DNA of 11,903 bases from Roseovarius sp. (GCA_021767845.1 JAASSQ010000077.1:1-11903), one strand, 5' to 3'. Shown: positions 1-7,204, counted from the stretch's first letter. Numbers and translations are program-made. The notes: generated by a model not told the origin, from the letters alone.

Positions 1-1064
1 ACCACCAGTTGCGCCGAGGGGTCGTCCAGATAGGCCAGGAACTCGCGCACCAGCTTGGGAAACCGCCGCGCGGGCATATACAGGAACAGCGGCGCGGTCA
101 GCGGGTAATCCTCGGTCTTGACCGCGCGGCGCGTCGCCCGCAGGGTAAAGCCGCAGGTGCCTTGCAACGCCAGTTCCCAAGCATTGCCGGTCTCCGACCG
201 GCTCGCCACGCCAAGGCCGAACGGATCGTCTGCAACCGCCTCGACCAAAGCCTGACCGTCGCGATGCAGACGCGCCGCCGCCGTCAGGCTGCGGTCCTGC
301 GGCGCCAAGAGACGGTCCACCGTCGCCTGCCCCAGCCCCGAGGCCTGGTTGACGACATGCACCGTGATCGGCGCATCCGGTCCGCCCAGGTCGGACCAGT
401 TGGCTATCTCGCCGGACAGAACCCTGGCCAGGTCCGGGGTCGTGACCGCCGCAACCGTGTTCGACGGCGCCACCACGGGCACCAGCGCATCCAGCGCCAG
501 AATCCGGCTTCGTCCCCTGTCCGTCAGGTCGCCCAGCCCCACTTCGCGCGCGCGGCGGGCCTCATCGGGGCGCACCTCGCGCAGCGACATCACGATATCG
601 GCCTCGTCGGCCAGCAGGTCGGCGAAGCCTTCATCTGTATTGGACAGGTGCAGCGTGAACTCCCCCAGCAGCGTCTCGCCACCCGAACCGCTCAGCGCAT
701 AGACGGTGCGCCGGTCGTCCAGAACCTCGCGGCGCAACTCGTACTCGTGCCGGATCGCGAACGCCTCCAGCAGCGCGGGGATCAGCACACGCCCCACCAC
801 CGGGGCACCCGACAGGGTCACGCGCGCCACGTAGTTTTCCAGGTCGGGGCACCCCGGCCCATCGCACAGCACGCCCGAGCCATCGACCGTCAGCTCGCCA
901 TAGATCGTTTCAACCCGGTAGAATTCGCCGTCGAACCCCAGCAGGTCGCCGCTGATCTCGACCTCGCCATCACGCGAGGTCAGCGTCACGTCCTGCGCGG
1001 CAACCGGCGACAGCAGCCCGAAAAAGAAAAGTGCGGCGAGGATCGCCGCACGCACCATCGTCAT
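1..1064 (-). CDS. PstS-like periplasmic substrate-binding protein, C-terminus beyond window
   Basis: This reading frame is open from 1064 to the window edge, giving 354 complete codons and no stop, so it is partial. Residues 1-24 form a signal peptide with a hydrophobic core (AAILAALFFFGLL) and a likely cleavage after VAA-Q, so the protein is exported. Residues 25-80 form a small beta-rich N-terminal region with a CDGPGC pair (C67, C72). From about residue 83 it resembles the type II periplasmic binding fold of PstS proteins: LSGAPVVGRVLIPALLEAF at the first lobe, SGEIANWSDLGG at 217-228, and NQASGLGQATVDRLL near 239. From memory, Rhodobacterales proteins of this kind often end in an OmpA-like peptidoglycan-binding domain; if so, that part lies outside the window. 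The ATG at 1064 follows GGGGG at a distance of 7 bases; a second in-frame ATG at 1058 is possible. The start is 24 bases after the upstream gene's stop. The phosphate-loop residues differ from PstS, so the ligand is uncertain. Confidence 0.85.
   Translation of the reverse strand, partial: MTMVRAAILAALFFFGLLSPVAAQDVTLTSRDGEVEISGDLLGFDGEFYRVETIYGELTVDGSGVLCDGPGCPDLENYVARVTLSGAPVVGRVLIPALLEAFAIRHEYELRREVLDDRRTVYALSGSGGETLLGEFTLHLSNTDEGFADLLADEADIVMSLREVRPDEARRAREVGLGDLTDRGRSRILALDALVPVVAPSNTVAAVTTPDLARVLSGEIANWSDLGGPDAPITVHVVNQASGLGQATVDRLLAPQDRSLTAAARLHRDGQALVEAVADDPFGLGVASRSETGNAWELALQGTCGFTLRATRRAVKTEDYPLTAPLFLYMPARRFPKLVREFLAYLDDPSAQLV
1021..1051 (-). terminator. Intrinsic-terminator-like hairpin inside the signal-peptide codons
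   Basis: On the minus strand GTGCGGCGA, a 3-base loop (TCC) and TCGCCGCAC make a perfect 9-bp stem (1051-1031). It is followed at once by TTTTCTTTTT (1030-1021). That is the shape of a Rho-independent terminator. It lies about 40-70 bases after the stop of the upstream gene, but also inside codons 5-15 of the substrate-binding protein. The stem is encoded by Ala/Arg codons and the T tract by Leu-Phe-Phe-Phe, so the structure could be a by-product of signal-peptide composition. It could equally be an attenuator. Structure seen; function inferred. Confidence 0.5.
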
Positions 1065-1088
1065 CGAACGACCCCCGGTAGCTGCGGA

Positions 1089-2111
1089 TTAATTCCGCGC
1101 GATCTTCAGGTCATTGACCATGTTTTTCAACACCAGAAAATCCCCGGTCGCATCACAGTGCGGCATCGCCAGCACAAGATCCTGCACCCGGGCGCGCCCG
1201 CCTTCGTGGATCTCGATCGACTGCGCCTGCACGTCGCGCCCGCAATTCAACTCGGTCACCTCGGCCTCGACGCTCAACACCACATCGCCGCCCTGCTGCG
1301 CGATGCCGGTGGGGAAGGTATAGACTTCGGCCATGCGCGCGGTCTCGGCCGCGCCCGCGCCATGACGGGTCAGGAACCCGCCCTCGCCCCGCGCGGCCAT
1401 GGCCATGTCGCGCGCCGCATCCACCCAGACATGGCCGGCCTGGCCATAATCCGCACCGTATTCGCGCGCATGGATCTGCAGCCCGGCCTGTCCCTGCCAT
1501 TGCACGACGACCCGGTCGTAATAGGCCACCGACGTGACCTCGGCAGTGACCGCCGCGGTCTCTCCGTTGGCGAAGGACAGCATGTAAAGCGCCGTTTCCG
1601 ACAGGGCCGGAACGGTCAGGTTGCGCGCGCCCTCGGCATCGGTGACCTCGGTGAACATCATGCCGTTATGGTGCAGCGTGAAGGATTCGTTGGCCATGCA
1701 GGGCGCACTCAGCGAAAGTTCGACCATCGCGGCGGCGGCCGGGTTTGCCGTCAGCGTGATGTCGCAGGAGAAACTGGGCGCCGGCTCCTCCACCGGCAGA
1801 TCGGCGGCGATCCCGGAGGTGGCCGAGGCAGCCATCGCGCGCAGGCGCGGCTTGTCCGGCAGCGGGACGGGTTGCGGGGCCGCTGCCGGCGGCACCGGCG
1901 CCGCCGAGGTCAATTGCACGTCGGTCAGCGGCAGCGAGGTTTCGATCAACTCCGCCTGGCCCTGGGAGGGGACAGGGATGATCCCGGCCTGGGCCGTCTG
2001 GATGGGCGTCGCACCGGCCCCGCCGTCGGCCATGTTCTGCATGATGAACCCGGTCGCCAGCGCACAGGCAAAGGTGCCGCCCACGGTCAGATAACGCTTT
2101 GCTTTCGACAT
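1089..2111 (-). CDS. Uncharacterised N-terminally anchored envelope protein encoded after secA
   Basis: A 340-residue protein that I cannot assign to a characterised family. Residues 1-6 are basic (MSKAKR). Residues 7-26 form a hydrophobic segment that would act as an uncleaved membrane anchor or signal. Residues 30-110 are a Pro/Ala/Gln-rich linker, and about 112-340 look like a folded periplasmic domain. That domain has four cysteines (C116, C138, C290, C319) that could form two disulfides, and an unusual FTLHHNGMMFTEV stretch near 144. I chose the ATG at 2111 because GGCGGG sits 4-9 bases before it and the basic-plus-hydrophobic start is typical. An in-frame ATG at 2153 would add 14 non-hydrophobic residues and lies inside a leader hairpin. 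The gene is 110 bases after secA and 24 bases before the substrate-binding protein. I have a loose memory of relatives labelled 'translocase', probably from the secA neighbourhood; I see no translocase domain. Confidence 0.85.
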   Translation of the reverse strand: MSKAKRYLTVGGTFACALATGFIMQNMADGGAGATPIQTAQAGIIPVPSQGQAELIETSLPLTDVQLTSAAPVPPAAAPQPVPLPDKPRLRAMAASATSGIAADLPVEEPAPSFSCDITLTANPAAAAMVELSLSAPCMANESFTLHHNGMMFTEVTDAEGARNLTVPALSETALYMLSFANGETAAVTAEVTSVAYYDRVVVQWQGQAGLQIHAREYGADYGQAGHVWVDAARDMAMAARGEGGFLTRHGAGAAETARMAEVYTFPTGIAQQGGDVVLSVEAEVTELNCGRDVQAQSIEIHEGGRARVQDLVLAMPHCDATGDFLVLKNMVNDLKIARN

Positions 2112-2119
2112 GATCCCGC

Positions 2120-2161
2120 CTTTCGGATGAGCCATCATGCTCGAGGGATACAATCCGAAAG
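2120..2161 (-). promoter_or_regulatory. Leader hairpin ending at the ribosome binding site
   Basis: On the minus strand CTTTCGGAT (2161-2153) pairs perfectly over 9 bp with ATCCGAAAG (2128-2120). The last base of the second arm is the first G of the GGCGGG ribosome binding site (2120-2115) of the downstream gene. Inside the loop GAGC and GCTC form a second 4-bp stem around ATGATG, and GCTC sits directly beside the outer arm so the two stems could stack. It could be a translational control element or a protein-binding inverted repeat. Function is inferred. Confidence 0.35.
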
Positions 2162-2193
2162 CGGCGCCCGTGTGGCGCGGGCAAGGAGTGAAT

Positions 2194-2215
2194 CGGGCCG
2201 GATCGTGCCGGCCCG
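2194..2215 (-). terminator. GC-rich hairpin after secA, weak terminator
   Basis: CGGGCCGG and CCGGCCCG form a perfect 8-bp stem around a 6-base loop, starting 6 bases after the secA stop codon. The following bases (ATTCACTCC) are poor in T, so it lacks the U tract of a full intrinsic terminator. It may slow polymerase or protect the secA 3' end while allowing some read-through into the next gene. Confidence 0.45.
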
Positions 2216-2221
2216 GTCACA

Positions 2222-4927
2222 TCAGGCCAGGCGCCCGTGGCAATGCTTGAACTTCTTGCCCGATCCGCAGGGGCAAGGCTGGTTGCGGCCCGGATTGCCC
2301 CAGGTCGAGGGGTCGTTCTCGTCGAAGCCGGGCTGCGCGCCCTCCGGCGCACCGGCGGTCTGCCCTGTCGCATCCGGGGTCGCGGCGGCCTCCATCGCGG
2401 CGCGCTGCTGTTCCAGCTCGCGCATCATCGCCTGCTGTTCGTCTTCGGTCATCGGCCGGATCTGGGCCAGCTTCTGCGTCACGTCCTGGCGCAGGCTGTC
2501 CAGCATCGATTCGAACAGCTGGAAGGCCTCGGTCTTGTATTCGTTCAGGGGATCACGCTGCGCGTAGCCACGAAAACCCACGACGCTGCGCAGATGTTCC
2601 AGCGTCAGAAGATGCTCGCGCCACTTGGCGTCGATGGTCTGCAGCAGGATCTGCTTTTCGATCGCGCGCATGTTTTCGGGGCCGAAGGCGGCGGTCTTCT
2701 GCGCCATCATCTCGTCGGCGGATTTCTCGATCCGTTCGGCGATATCCTCGTCGTCCACGCCTTCTTCGTCGGCCCAGGCGACAACCGGCAAGTCCATGTT
2801 CAGCTGCTCGACGATCGCGTCGTGAAGCCCCTCGGTATCCCACTGGTCGGCATAGGTCTTGGGCGGCATGTAGGTATCGACCAGGTCGTCGATCACCTCG
2901 CTGCGCATGTCCTGCACGATCTCCGACAGGTCCTCGGCCTTCATGATGTCGAGCCGCTGCTTGAAGATCACCTTCCGCTGCTCGTTCATCACGTCGTCGA
3001 ACTTCAGCAGCTGCTTGCGGATGTCGAAATTGCGCCCCTCGACCTTGGCCTGCGCGCGCTCCAGCGACTTGTTCACCCACGGGTGCACGATCGCCTCGCC
3101 CTCTTTCATGCCAAGCGTGGACAGCACCTTTTCCAGCCGCTCCGAGCCGAAGATCCGCATCAGGTCGTCTTCGAGGCTCAGGAAAAAGGCCGACCGCCCC
3201 GGATCGCCCTGGCGTCCCGACCGGCCGCGCAACTGGTTGTCGATCCGGCGGCTTTCGTGCCGCTCGGTGGCCAGAACGAACAGGCCGCCGGCCTCGATCA
3301 CGGCCTTTTCGTCGTCGGCATGTTCGGTCTCGATGCGCGCGCGCACCTCTTCGGGGTCGGCATCGGGGTTGGCGGCGATCGCCTCCATCACCTTGAATTC
3401 GACATTGCCGCCCAGCTTGATGTCGGTGCCCCTGCCGGCCATGTTCGTCGCGATGGTCACCGCGCCCAGCTTGCCGGCATCGGCGACGATCTGCGCCTCT
3501 TTCTCGTGCTGGCGCGCGTTCAGAACGTTATGCGCGATCCCGGCCTTGGTCAGAAGCTGGCTCAGCATCTCCGACTTCTCGATCGAGGTGGTGCCGACCA
3601 GGATCGGCTGACCCTTTTCATGCGCCTCGCGGATCGTCTCGACGATGGCGTCGAACTTCTCCTGCGCTGTGCGATAGACCGCATCGTCCTCGTCCTCGCG
3701 CGCGATTGGCTTGTTCGTCGGTACCTCGACCACGCCAAGCCCGTAGATCTCGGCGAATTCCTCGGCCTCGGTGGCGGCGGTGCCGGTCATGCCCGACAGC
3801 TTTTCGTACAGCCGGAAATAGTTCTGGAAGGTCACGCTGGCCAGGGTCACGTTCTCGGGCTGGATCTTGCAGCCTTCCTTGGCCTCGATCGCCTGGTGCA
3901 GGCCGTCCGACAAACGCCGGCCCGCCATCATCCGGCCGGTGAATTCGTCGATCAGGACAACCTCGCCATCGCGCACGATATAGTCCTTGTCCCGCTGGAA
4001 CAGCTTGTGGGCGCGCAGCCCCTGGTTCACGTGGTGCACGATGGTGGTGCTTTCGGGGTCGTAAAGCGATTGCCCCTCTTCCAACAGCTCGTTGCGGTGC
4101 AGGATCTCTTCCAGGTATTCGTTGCCCTCGTCCGTGAAGGTCACGTTGCGGGTCTTCTCGTCGATCGTATAGTGATCCTCGGTCAGTTCCGGGATCAGCT
4201 TGTCGATGGTCACATACAATTCGCTGCGATCCTGCGCCGGCCCCGAGATGATCAGCGGCGTGCGCGCCTCGTCGATCAGGATGCTGTCCACCTCGTCCAC
4301 GATGGCAAAGAAATGGCCACGCTGGCTCATCTCTTCCAGCGACGACTTCATGTTGTCGCGCAGGTAATCGAACCCAAGCTCGTTGTTGGTGGCATAGGTC
4401 ACGTCGGCGGCGTAGGCCGATTTCTTCTCGTCCTCGGGCTGCTGAGGATAGACCACGCCGGTGGTCAGCCCGAGCGCGCCATAGACATTGCCCATCCATT
4501 CGGCGTCGCGCTTGGCCAGGTAATCGTTGACGGTGACGATATGCACGCCCTTTTCCGTCAGCGCGTTCAGGTAGGCGGGGAAGGTGGCGACCAGCGTCTT
4601 GCCCTCGCCGGTCTTCATCTCGCTGATATTGCCCTGGTGCAGGAAGATCCCGCCCATCAGCTGCACGTCGAAGGCCCGCAGCCCAAGCGCCCGTTTCGCG
4701 GCTTCGCGGCAATTGGCAAACGCCTCCGGCAGCAGGCTGTCCAGGCTTTCACCGTCGGCGTGGCGCTTCTTGAACTCCTGGGTCTTTTCGATCAGCGCCG
4801 CGTCGCTCAACGCCTCGAACTCGGGCTCCAGCGCGTTGATCTTCTCGACCAGCGGGCGCGTCGCCTTGATCTTGCGGTCGTTCGGCGTCCCGAAGATCTT
4901 CTTGGCGACAGTTCCAATACCCAGCAT
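2222..4927 (-). CDS. secA: Protein translocase subunit SecA
   Basis: SecA is the ATPase motor that binds preproteins and pushes them through the SecYEG channel in the inner membrane. The protein is 901 residues, the usual length. Visible features in order: Walker A MKTGEGKT (104-111) and DEVDSILIDEART (211-223) in the first nucleotide-binding domain; the preprotein cross-linking region at about 225-370; TNMAGRGTDIKLGG (494-507) and QLRGRSGRQGDPG (565-577) in the second nucleotide-binding domain; then the helical scaffold and wing. A flexible Ala/Glu/Pro-rich linker leads to a C-terminal zinc motif with C885, C887, C896 and H897, the SecB/ribosome-contacting tail. The ATG at 4927 begins the family-typical MLGIGTVAKKIFG. 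The frame stays open upstream to an ATG at 5455, but that extension is not SecA-like and lies mostly upstream of the predicted promoter. Only a weak GGA lies before the ATG, so initiation may be modest or structure-dependent. Confidence 0.98.
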   Translation of the reverse strand: MLGIGTVAKKIFGTPNDRKIKATRPLVEKINALEPEFEALSDAALIEKTQEFKKRHADGESLDSLLPEAFANCREAAKRALGLRAFDVQLMGGIFLHQGNISEMKTGEGKTLVATFPAYLNALTEKGVHIVTVNDYLAKRDAEWMGNVYGALGLTTGVVYPQQPEDEKKSAYAADVTYATNNELGFDYLRDNMKSSLEEMSQRGHFFAIVDEVDSILIDEARTPLIISGPAQDRSELYVTIDKLIPELTEDHYTIDEKTRNVTFTDEGNEYLEEILHRNELLEEGQSLYDPESTTIVHHVNQGLRAHKLFQRDKDYIVRDGEVVLIDEFTGRMMAGRRLSDGLHQAIEAKEGCKIQPENVTLASVTFQNYFRLYEKLSGMTGTAATEAEEFAEIYGLGVVEVPTNKPIAREDEDDAVYRTAQEKFDAIVETIREAHEKGQPILVGTTSIEKSEMLSQLLTKAGIAHNVLNARQHEKEAQIVADAGKLGAVTIATNMAGRGTDIKLGGNVEFKVMEAIAANPDADPEEVRARIETEHADDEKAVIEAGGLFVLATERHESRRIDNQLRGRSGRQGDPGRSAFFLSLEDDLMRIFGSERLEKVLSTLGMKEGEAIVHPWVNKSLERAQAKVEGRNFDIRKQLLKFDDVMNEQRKVIFKQRLDIMKAEDLSEIVQDMRSEVIDDLVDTYMPPKTYADQWDTEGLHDAIVEQLNMDLPVVAWADEEGVDDEDIAERIEKSADEMMAQKTAAFGPENMRAIEKQILLQTIDAKWREHLLTLEHLRSVVGFRGYAQRDPLNEYKTEAFQLFESMLDSLRQDVTQKLAQIRPMTEDEQQAMMRELEQQRAAMEAAATPDATGQTAGAPEGAQPGFDENDPSTWGNPGRNQPCPCGSGKKFKHCHGRLA

Positions 4928-4973
4928 GTGCAGTCCGTTCCGGTGTTTGTGCTTGTCCGTGAAAGGCAATTGC

Positions 4974-5002
4974 TTGCCCCGCCCCCCGCACCACCCTAGA
5001 AC
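4974..5002 (+). promoter_or_regulatory. Candidate promoter for the isomerase-argJ-mutT operon
   Basis: TTGCCC (4974-4979) and TAGAAC (4997-5002) are separated by 17 bases and each match the sigma-70 consensus at 4 of 6 positions. The start would be near 5009, about 105 bases before the isomerase ATG. This is a weaker call than the secA promoter opposite. It is the best-spaced pair I see on this strand in the gap. Confidence 0.3.
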
Positions 5003-5035
5003 GGGCACAGAATGGCGGCGTCTTGATCCTGAGCC

Positions 5036-5064
5036 GATGTAAGGGGCCGCTGTTGGAGTGTCAA
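5036..5064 (-). promoter_or_regulatory. Predicted sigma-70-type promoter for secA
   Basis: On the minus strand a perfect TTGACA (5064-5059) is followed after exactly 17 bases by TACATC (5041-5036), which matches the -10 consensus at 3 of 6 positions. Transcription would start near 5029, leaving a leader of about 100 bases before the secA ATG. Seen in sequence; activity is inferred. Confidence 0.55.
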
Positions 5065-5100
5065 CGTCGCGCAGGCGCGCGGCGCCCAACGCAGCAATGC

Positions 5101-5109
5101 AAAGGAAGG
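5101..5109 (+). promoter_or_regulatory. Strong ribosome binding site fixing the isomerase start
   Basis: AAAGGAAGG ends 5 bases before the ATG at 5115. Upstream in-frame ATG codons at 5058 and 5097 would place this site inside the coding sequence and bury the signal peptide, so 5115 is the likely start. Confidence 0.8.
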
Positions 5110-5114
5110 CCCGC

Positions 5115-5972
5115 ATGTCTCTTCGCAAACAGCTTTTTCCGGCCATCGCCCTTGTCGCGGCAACAGCCCTGTCGGCCCCCGCCACGGCGCAGGACAGCCC
5201 CGATCCCGACACCGTCATGGCAACCGTGAACGGCACCGACATCACCCTGGGCCACATGATCGCGCTGCGCGCCAGCCTGCCGGCGCAATACGGCCAGTTG
5301 CCGCCCGAGATGCTGTTCGACGGTATCCTCGACCAGCTGGTGCAACAGACCCTCCTGATGCAGAATTTCGAGGGCGAGCTGTCCCGGCGCAACGCCCTCG
5401 TGCTCGACAACGAACGCCGCGCGATCTTCGCCACCGAGGCGATCGACCGGGTCATGGGCGGCGATCTGGACGAGGCCGAGATCCAGGCCGCCTATGACGC
5501 GCAATACGCCAGCGCCGAGCAGGAAACCGAGTACAAGGCCGCGCATATCCTCGTTGAAACCGAGAAAACCGCCCGCGACCTGATCGCCCAACTTGACGAT
5601 GGCGCCGATTTCGCCGCGCTGGCCCGCGAACATTCCACCGGCCCGTCCGGCTCGAACGGCGGCGACCTGGGCTGGTTCGGCCCCGGCGTGATGGTCGAGT
5701 CGTTCTTCGATGCCGTCGCGTCGCTCGACACCGGCGAGGTGTCGGACCCCGTGCAGACGCAATTCGGCTGGCATGTCATCAAGCTCAACGACACCCGCCT
5801 CAAGGAAACGCCGCCGCTTGACGAGGTGCGCGGCGAAATCGAGGAGTCGCTCCGCCAGGCGGCCTTCGACGCCCATATCGCCAAGCTGACCGCGGCGGCC
5901 AGTATCGACCGCAACGGCGCCGACGGCATCGCCCCCGAAACGATCAACCAGACGGACCTGCTGGAGAACTGA
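5115..5972 (+). CDS. Periplasmic parvulin-type peptidyl-prolyl cis-trans isomerase
   Basis: A 285-residue exported folding factor (EC 5.2.1.8) that would isomerise proline bonds and chaperone proteins arriving in the periplasm. Residues 1-25 are a signal peptide (MSLRKQ, hydrophobic core, cleavage at about ATA-Q). Residues 33-130 are helical and resemble the SurA/PrsA N-terminal chaperone part. Residues 140-228 form a PpiC/rotamase domain with AAHILVE (H144), NGGDLGWFGPG (181-191) and QFGWHVIKL (216-224), all hallmark parvulin motifs. The helical tail runs to 285. There is no lipobox cysteine, so it should be soluble rather than a lipoprotein. It is the first gene of a plus-strand operon, divergent from secA; argJ starts 2 bases after its stop, and the argJ ribosome binding site (GGAG, 5963-5966) lies in its last codons. 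The exact subfamily (PrsA-like or SurA-like) cannot be told here. Confidence 0.93.
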   Translation: MSLRKQLFPAIALVAATALSAPATAQDSPDPDTVMATVNGTDITLGHMIALRASLPAQYGQLPPEMLFDGILDQLVQQTLLMQNFEGELSRRNALVLDNERRAIFATEAIDRVMGGDLDEAEIQAAYDAQYASAEQETEYKAAHILVETEKTARDLIAQLDDGADFAALAREHSTGPSGSNGGDLGWFGPGVMVESFFDAVASLDTGEVSDPVQTQFGWHVIKLNDTRLKETPPLDEVRGEIEESLRQAAFDAHIAKLTAAASIDRNGADGIAPETINQTDLLEN

Positions 5973-5974
5973 AG

Positions 5975-7204
5975 ATGGGCACCACCCCTCCGCTGTCGCC
6001 GCTCGCCCCGGCCGCGTTTCCCGCTCTGCCACAGGTGGCCGGAGTCCGGTTCGCCACCACCCAGGCCGGCGTGCGCTACAGCGGCCGGGATGACGTGATG
6101 CTGGCCGCCCTCGCCCCCGGCACCGCGATTGCCGGGGCCTTCACGCGATCGGCCACCCGGTCCGCCGCGGTGCTCGACTGCCAGCAGAAGATCGGCCAAC
6201 ATGGCAGCGCGGGCGCCGCGTTCCTGGTGAACTCGGGCAACGCCAACGCCTTCACCGGCAAACAGGGCGAAGCCTCGGTCAAGGCGATCACCAAAGCGGC
6301 GGCAAAGGCTCTGAACCTGCCCGAAACGCGGGTTTTCACCTCCTCCACCGGGGTGATCGGCGAACCGCTTCCGCATGACCGGATCACCGGCACGCTCGAC
6401 AAGCTGGCAGCCAGCCTGTCGCCGGAGGCGATCGAACCCGCCGCCCGCGCGATCATGACGACCGACACCTTCCCCAAGGGCGCCGGCACCACCCTCACCT
6501 TCGACGGGCAACACGTGCACATCGCCGGCATCGCCAAGGGCTCGGGCATGATCGCGCCGGACATGGCGACCATGCTGGTCTATATCTTCACCGACGCGGT
6601 GATCGAACAATCGGTGCTGCAAACCATGGTCTCGGCGCTCAATCGGACGACCTTCAACTGCATCACCGTCGATAGCGACACCTCCACCTCCGACACGCTG
6701 CTGGTCGCCGCCACCGGCGCCTCGGGCATCCGCGTGACCGAAGACAGCGTCGGTTTTATGGAAGGCCTGCGCCAGGTGATGCTGGACCTCGCCCACCAGG
6801 TCGTGCGCGATGGCGAAGGCGCCACGAAATTCGTGGAAATCTCGGTCACCGGCGCGTCCAGCGACGCCGACGCCCATACCCACGCGATGGCGATCGCCAA
6901 TTCGCCGCTGGTCAAGACGGCAATCGCGGGCGAAGACCCCAACTGGGGCCGGATCGTGATGGCCGTCGGCAAATCCGGCGCGCCCGCCGACCGCGACACG
7001 CTGTCGATCTGGTTCGGCCATATCCTCGTCGCCCGCGACGGCCGGGTCGATCCCGACTACGACGAATCCGACGCCGCCCTCTACATGAAGCAGCAAGAGC
7101 TGACGATTCATGTCGATCTGGGCCTCGGCGGCGGAACGGCCGTGGTCTGGACCTGCGACCTGACCCACGGCTACATCGACATCAACGCCGATTACCGCTC
7201 ATGA
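5975..7204 (+). CDS. argJ: Glutamate N-acetyltransferase (ornithine acetyltransferase) ArgJ
   Basis: ArgJ moves the acetyl group from N-acetylornithine to glutamate in the cyclic arginine pathway. Some members also use acetyl-CoA to make N-acetylglutamate, and the sequence does not settle which type this is. The 409-residue length is typical. The self-cleavage motif KGSGMIAPDMATML is at 188-201, so the precursor should cut between A198 and T199. The freed Thr199 is then the nucleophile of the beta chain. The oxyanion-hole Thr-Gly is T125-G126 within FTSSTGVIGEPLP. The conserved EDPNWGRI stretch is at about 315, and the C-terminus INADYRS is the classic ending. The ATG at 5975 has GGAG 8 bases upstream inside the isomerase gene, which suggests translational coupling. 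It overlaps the next gene by 4 bases. No other arg gene is in the window. Confidence 0.97.
   Translation: MGTTPPLSPLAPAAFPALPQVAGVRFATTQAGVRYSGRDDVMLAALAPGTAIAGAFTRSATRSAAVLDCQQKIGQHGSAGAAFLVNSGNANAFTGKQGEASVKAITKAAAKALNLPETRVFTSSTGVIGEPLPHDRITGTLDKLAASLSPEAIEPAARAIMTTDTFPKGAGTTLTFDGQHVHIAGIAKGSGMIAPDMATMLVYIFTDAVIEQSVLQTMVSALNRTTFNCITVDSDTSTSDTLLVAATGASGIRVTEDSVGFMEGLRQVMLDLAHQVVRDGEGATKFVEISVTGASSDADAHTHAMAIANSPLVKTAIAGEDPNWGRIVMAVGKSGAPADRDTLSIWFGHILVARDGRVDPDYDESDAALYMKQQELTIHVDLGLGGGTAVVWTCDLTHGYIDINADYRS

Noticed and set aside
2112..2153. Longer start (2153) for the uncharacterised anchored protein
   Set aside because: The added residues are not signal-like and the better-placed ribosome binding site serves 2111.
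9..2567. Open frame of 852 codons on the plus strand
   Set aside because: It runs antisense through three genes with recognisable proteins or signals, its product is Arg/Gly/His-rich with no domain, and such long antisense frames are common at high GC.
4749..4994. A GTG-started 81-codon frame overlapping the secA start, as a possible arrest-peptide leader like SecM
   Set aside because: It has no ribosome binding site, no export signal and no arrest-like motif, and most of it is SecA codons in another frame.
2237..4999. Open frame of 920 codons antisense to secA
   Set aside because: It is a mirror of the SecA codon pattern, with a low-complexity product and no motif; SecA on the other strand is certain.
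5058..5114. Upstream ATG codons (5058, 5097) for the isomerase
   Set aside because: They would place the AAAGGAAGG ribosome binding site inside the gene and bury the signal peptide.
4928..5455. N-terminal extension of SecA to an ATG at 5455
   Set aside because: The extra 176 residues do not resemble SecA, they overlap the divergent isomerase gene, and most lie upstream of the predicted promoter. The family start MLGIG fits 4927.
5492..7168. Open frame of 558 codons antisense to the isomerase and argJ
   Set aside because: It overlaps two well-identified genes and its product is Gly/His/Arg-rich with no family features.
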